From Marinobacterium jannaschii DSM 6295 (GTDB lineage Bacteria; Pseudomonadota; Gammaproteobacteria; Pseudomonadales; Balneatricaceae), in NCBI RefSeq assembly GCF_000620085.1, contig NZ_JHVJ01000035.1:1-35256 (forward strand): a stretch of DNA of 35,256 nucleotides, in the 5' to 3' direction. Below, piece after piece: positions 34,921-35,256 of this stretch. The notes below the pieces were generated by a model. That model was not told the DNA's origin. It ran no database searches and saw only the letters and a program-made list of their open reading frames with translations. How positions within the stretch are numbered: position 1 is the stretch's first letter; each line of letters starts with the position of its first letter. A program made the translations under genes and the position numbers.

Positions 34921-35256
34921 CAATGCCGTTCACTTAAGCGGGGCAGCACTGCGATCAACCGGATAGCGGGTCTTGCTCATTTTCACCGTCCTGGGTCTTG
35001 AAGGCCTGGGACGGTAGTGGATGCACAACTCACCTATCCCGGATCTTAAGTTCGCTAATCGCTGCCCTGTTTTGGATACAGGCTGAGCCTGAGCCATCAC
35101 GATTAGTTGGCTGGCAATGTAACAATAGGCCGCTTTAAAACTTATCTCGCTTGGCGCTCTCTGATAAGCGATGGCTGCCAGCGCGGCCTCCCGGCGGATC
35201 ACATTGTAAGCGAGCAACATGCCCCAGAGTTCTTGATAAACCAACGCAACTTTTTT
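34918..35256 (-). mobile_element. IS4-family insertion sequence, 3' end only (runs off the window)
   Basis: The segment contains the C-terminal part of an IS4-type transposase and, between its stop codon and the host junction, the short outer sequence AAGCCCAATGCCGTTCACTT, probably the terminal inverted repeat. The other end and any target duplication lie outside. The boundary at about 34918-34921 is estimated from where the dctM terminator symmetry breaks. Confidence 0.75.
34930..35256 (-). CDS. IS4-family transposase, C-terminal fragment (truncated by window edge)
   Basis: The frame is open to the right edge, so only the last 108 codons are seen. LVYQELWGMLLAYNVIRREAA is the helix following the catalytic Glu/YREK motif of IS4-type DDE transposases, and the Arg/Lys-rich ending with KMSKTRYPVDRSAAPLK is a characteristic C-terminus of this group. 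The catalytic Asp and Glu residues are outside the window, so whether the full gene is intact cannot be told. Confidence 0.82.
   Translation of the reverse strand, partial: KKVALVYQELWGMLLAYNVIRREAALAAIAYQRAPSEISFKAAYCYIASQLIVMAQAQPVSKTGQRLANLRSGIGELCIHYRPRPSRPRTVKMSKTRYPVDRSAAPLK

Noticed and set aside
1-35256. CRISPR array, prophage or defence system
   Set aside because: No regularly spaced repeats, phage genes, integrase or defence-type genes were seen; apart from the partial insertion sequence the region is core genome.

Overview
The window looks like the chromosome of a marine-type gammaproteobacterium, in or near the Oceanospirillales and related to Pseudomonas in gene order. The evidence is: ubiB-hisI-hisE-tatABC; a diguanylate cyclase-dsbA-cytochrome c4-engB/polA-DUF2782-thrB block ordered as in Pseudomonas; the long gammaproteobacterial forms of PstC and PstA; ubiC-ubiA-phoB-phoR; and a CTG-N10-CAG LexA operator at uvrD. 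Most of it is core genome. The accessory part is a partial insertion sequence at the right edge.

Layout. (1) 1-250: an rRNA-type promoter fires leftward out of the window and is insulated by the tat terminator. (2) 250-5913, minus strand: Tat protein export (tatABC), histidine steps 2-3 (hisE, hisI), ubiquinone factor ubiB, and a coiled-coil GGDEF protein. (3) 6020-8370: dsbA and cytochrome c4 on the minus strand, engB divergent. (4) 8382-8536: a structured interval between engB and polA, in the position of Spot 42 in enterics and ErsA in Pseudomonas, with a strong terminator hairpin and a sigmaE/AlgU-like promoter. (5) 8548-15042: polA, divergent DUF2782-thrB, and SOS-controlled uvrD. (6) 15042-16091: an unrecognised 170-residue protein and a YciA-like thioesterase. 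(7) 16325-23267: the phosphate regulon pstS-pstC-pstA-pstB-phoU with two Pho boxes. (8) 23391-24902: a cytoplasmic DsbA/thioredoxin-fold plus degenerate receiver plus GGDEF fusion, the most unusual protein here. (9) 24923-29290: DUF1415, ubiC-ubiA, then phoB-phoR with its own Pho box. (10) 29317-32718: cysZ with a small membrane protein, a quinone oxidoreductase, and a minus-strand run of yjaG and two small membrane-anchored proteins. (11) 32957-34884: a TRAP transporter dctQM pair without dctP. (12) 34918-35256: the end of an IS4-family element that appears to have landed in the dctM terminator.

How the genes work together. PhoR-PhoB senses and answers phosphate limitation, PstSCAB imports phosphate, and PhoU links transporter state to PhoR. 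Pho boxes at pstS, pstC and phoB close the loop. The UbiC-UbiA and UbiB genes serve ubiquinone synthesis, and DsbA and cytochrome c4 serve the oxidising, respiring periplasm. Two separate GGDEF proteins, both with intact GGEEF and I-site motifs, would feed the c-di-GMP pool; one carries a CPFC redox-type motif. All functional assignments come from reading motifs and gene order; no database search was run.
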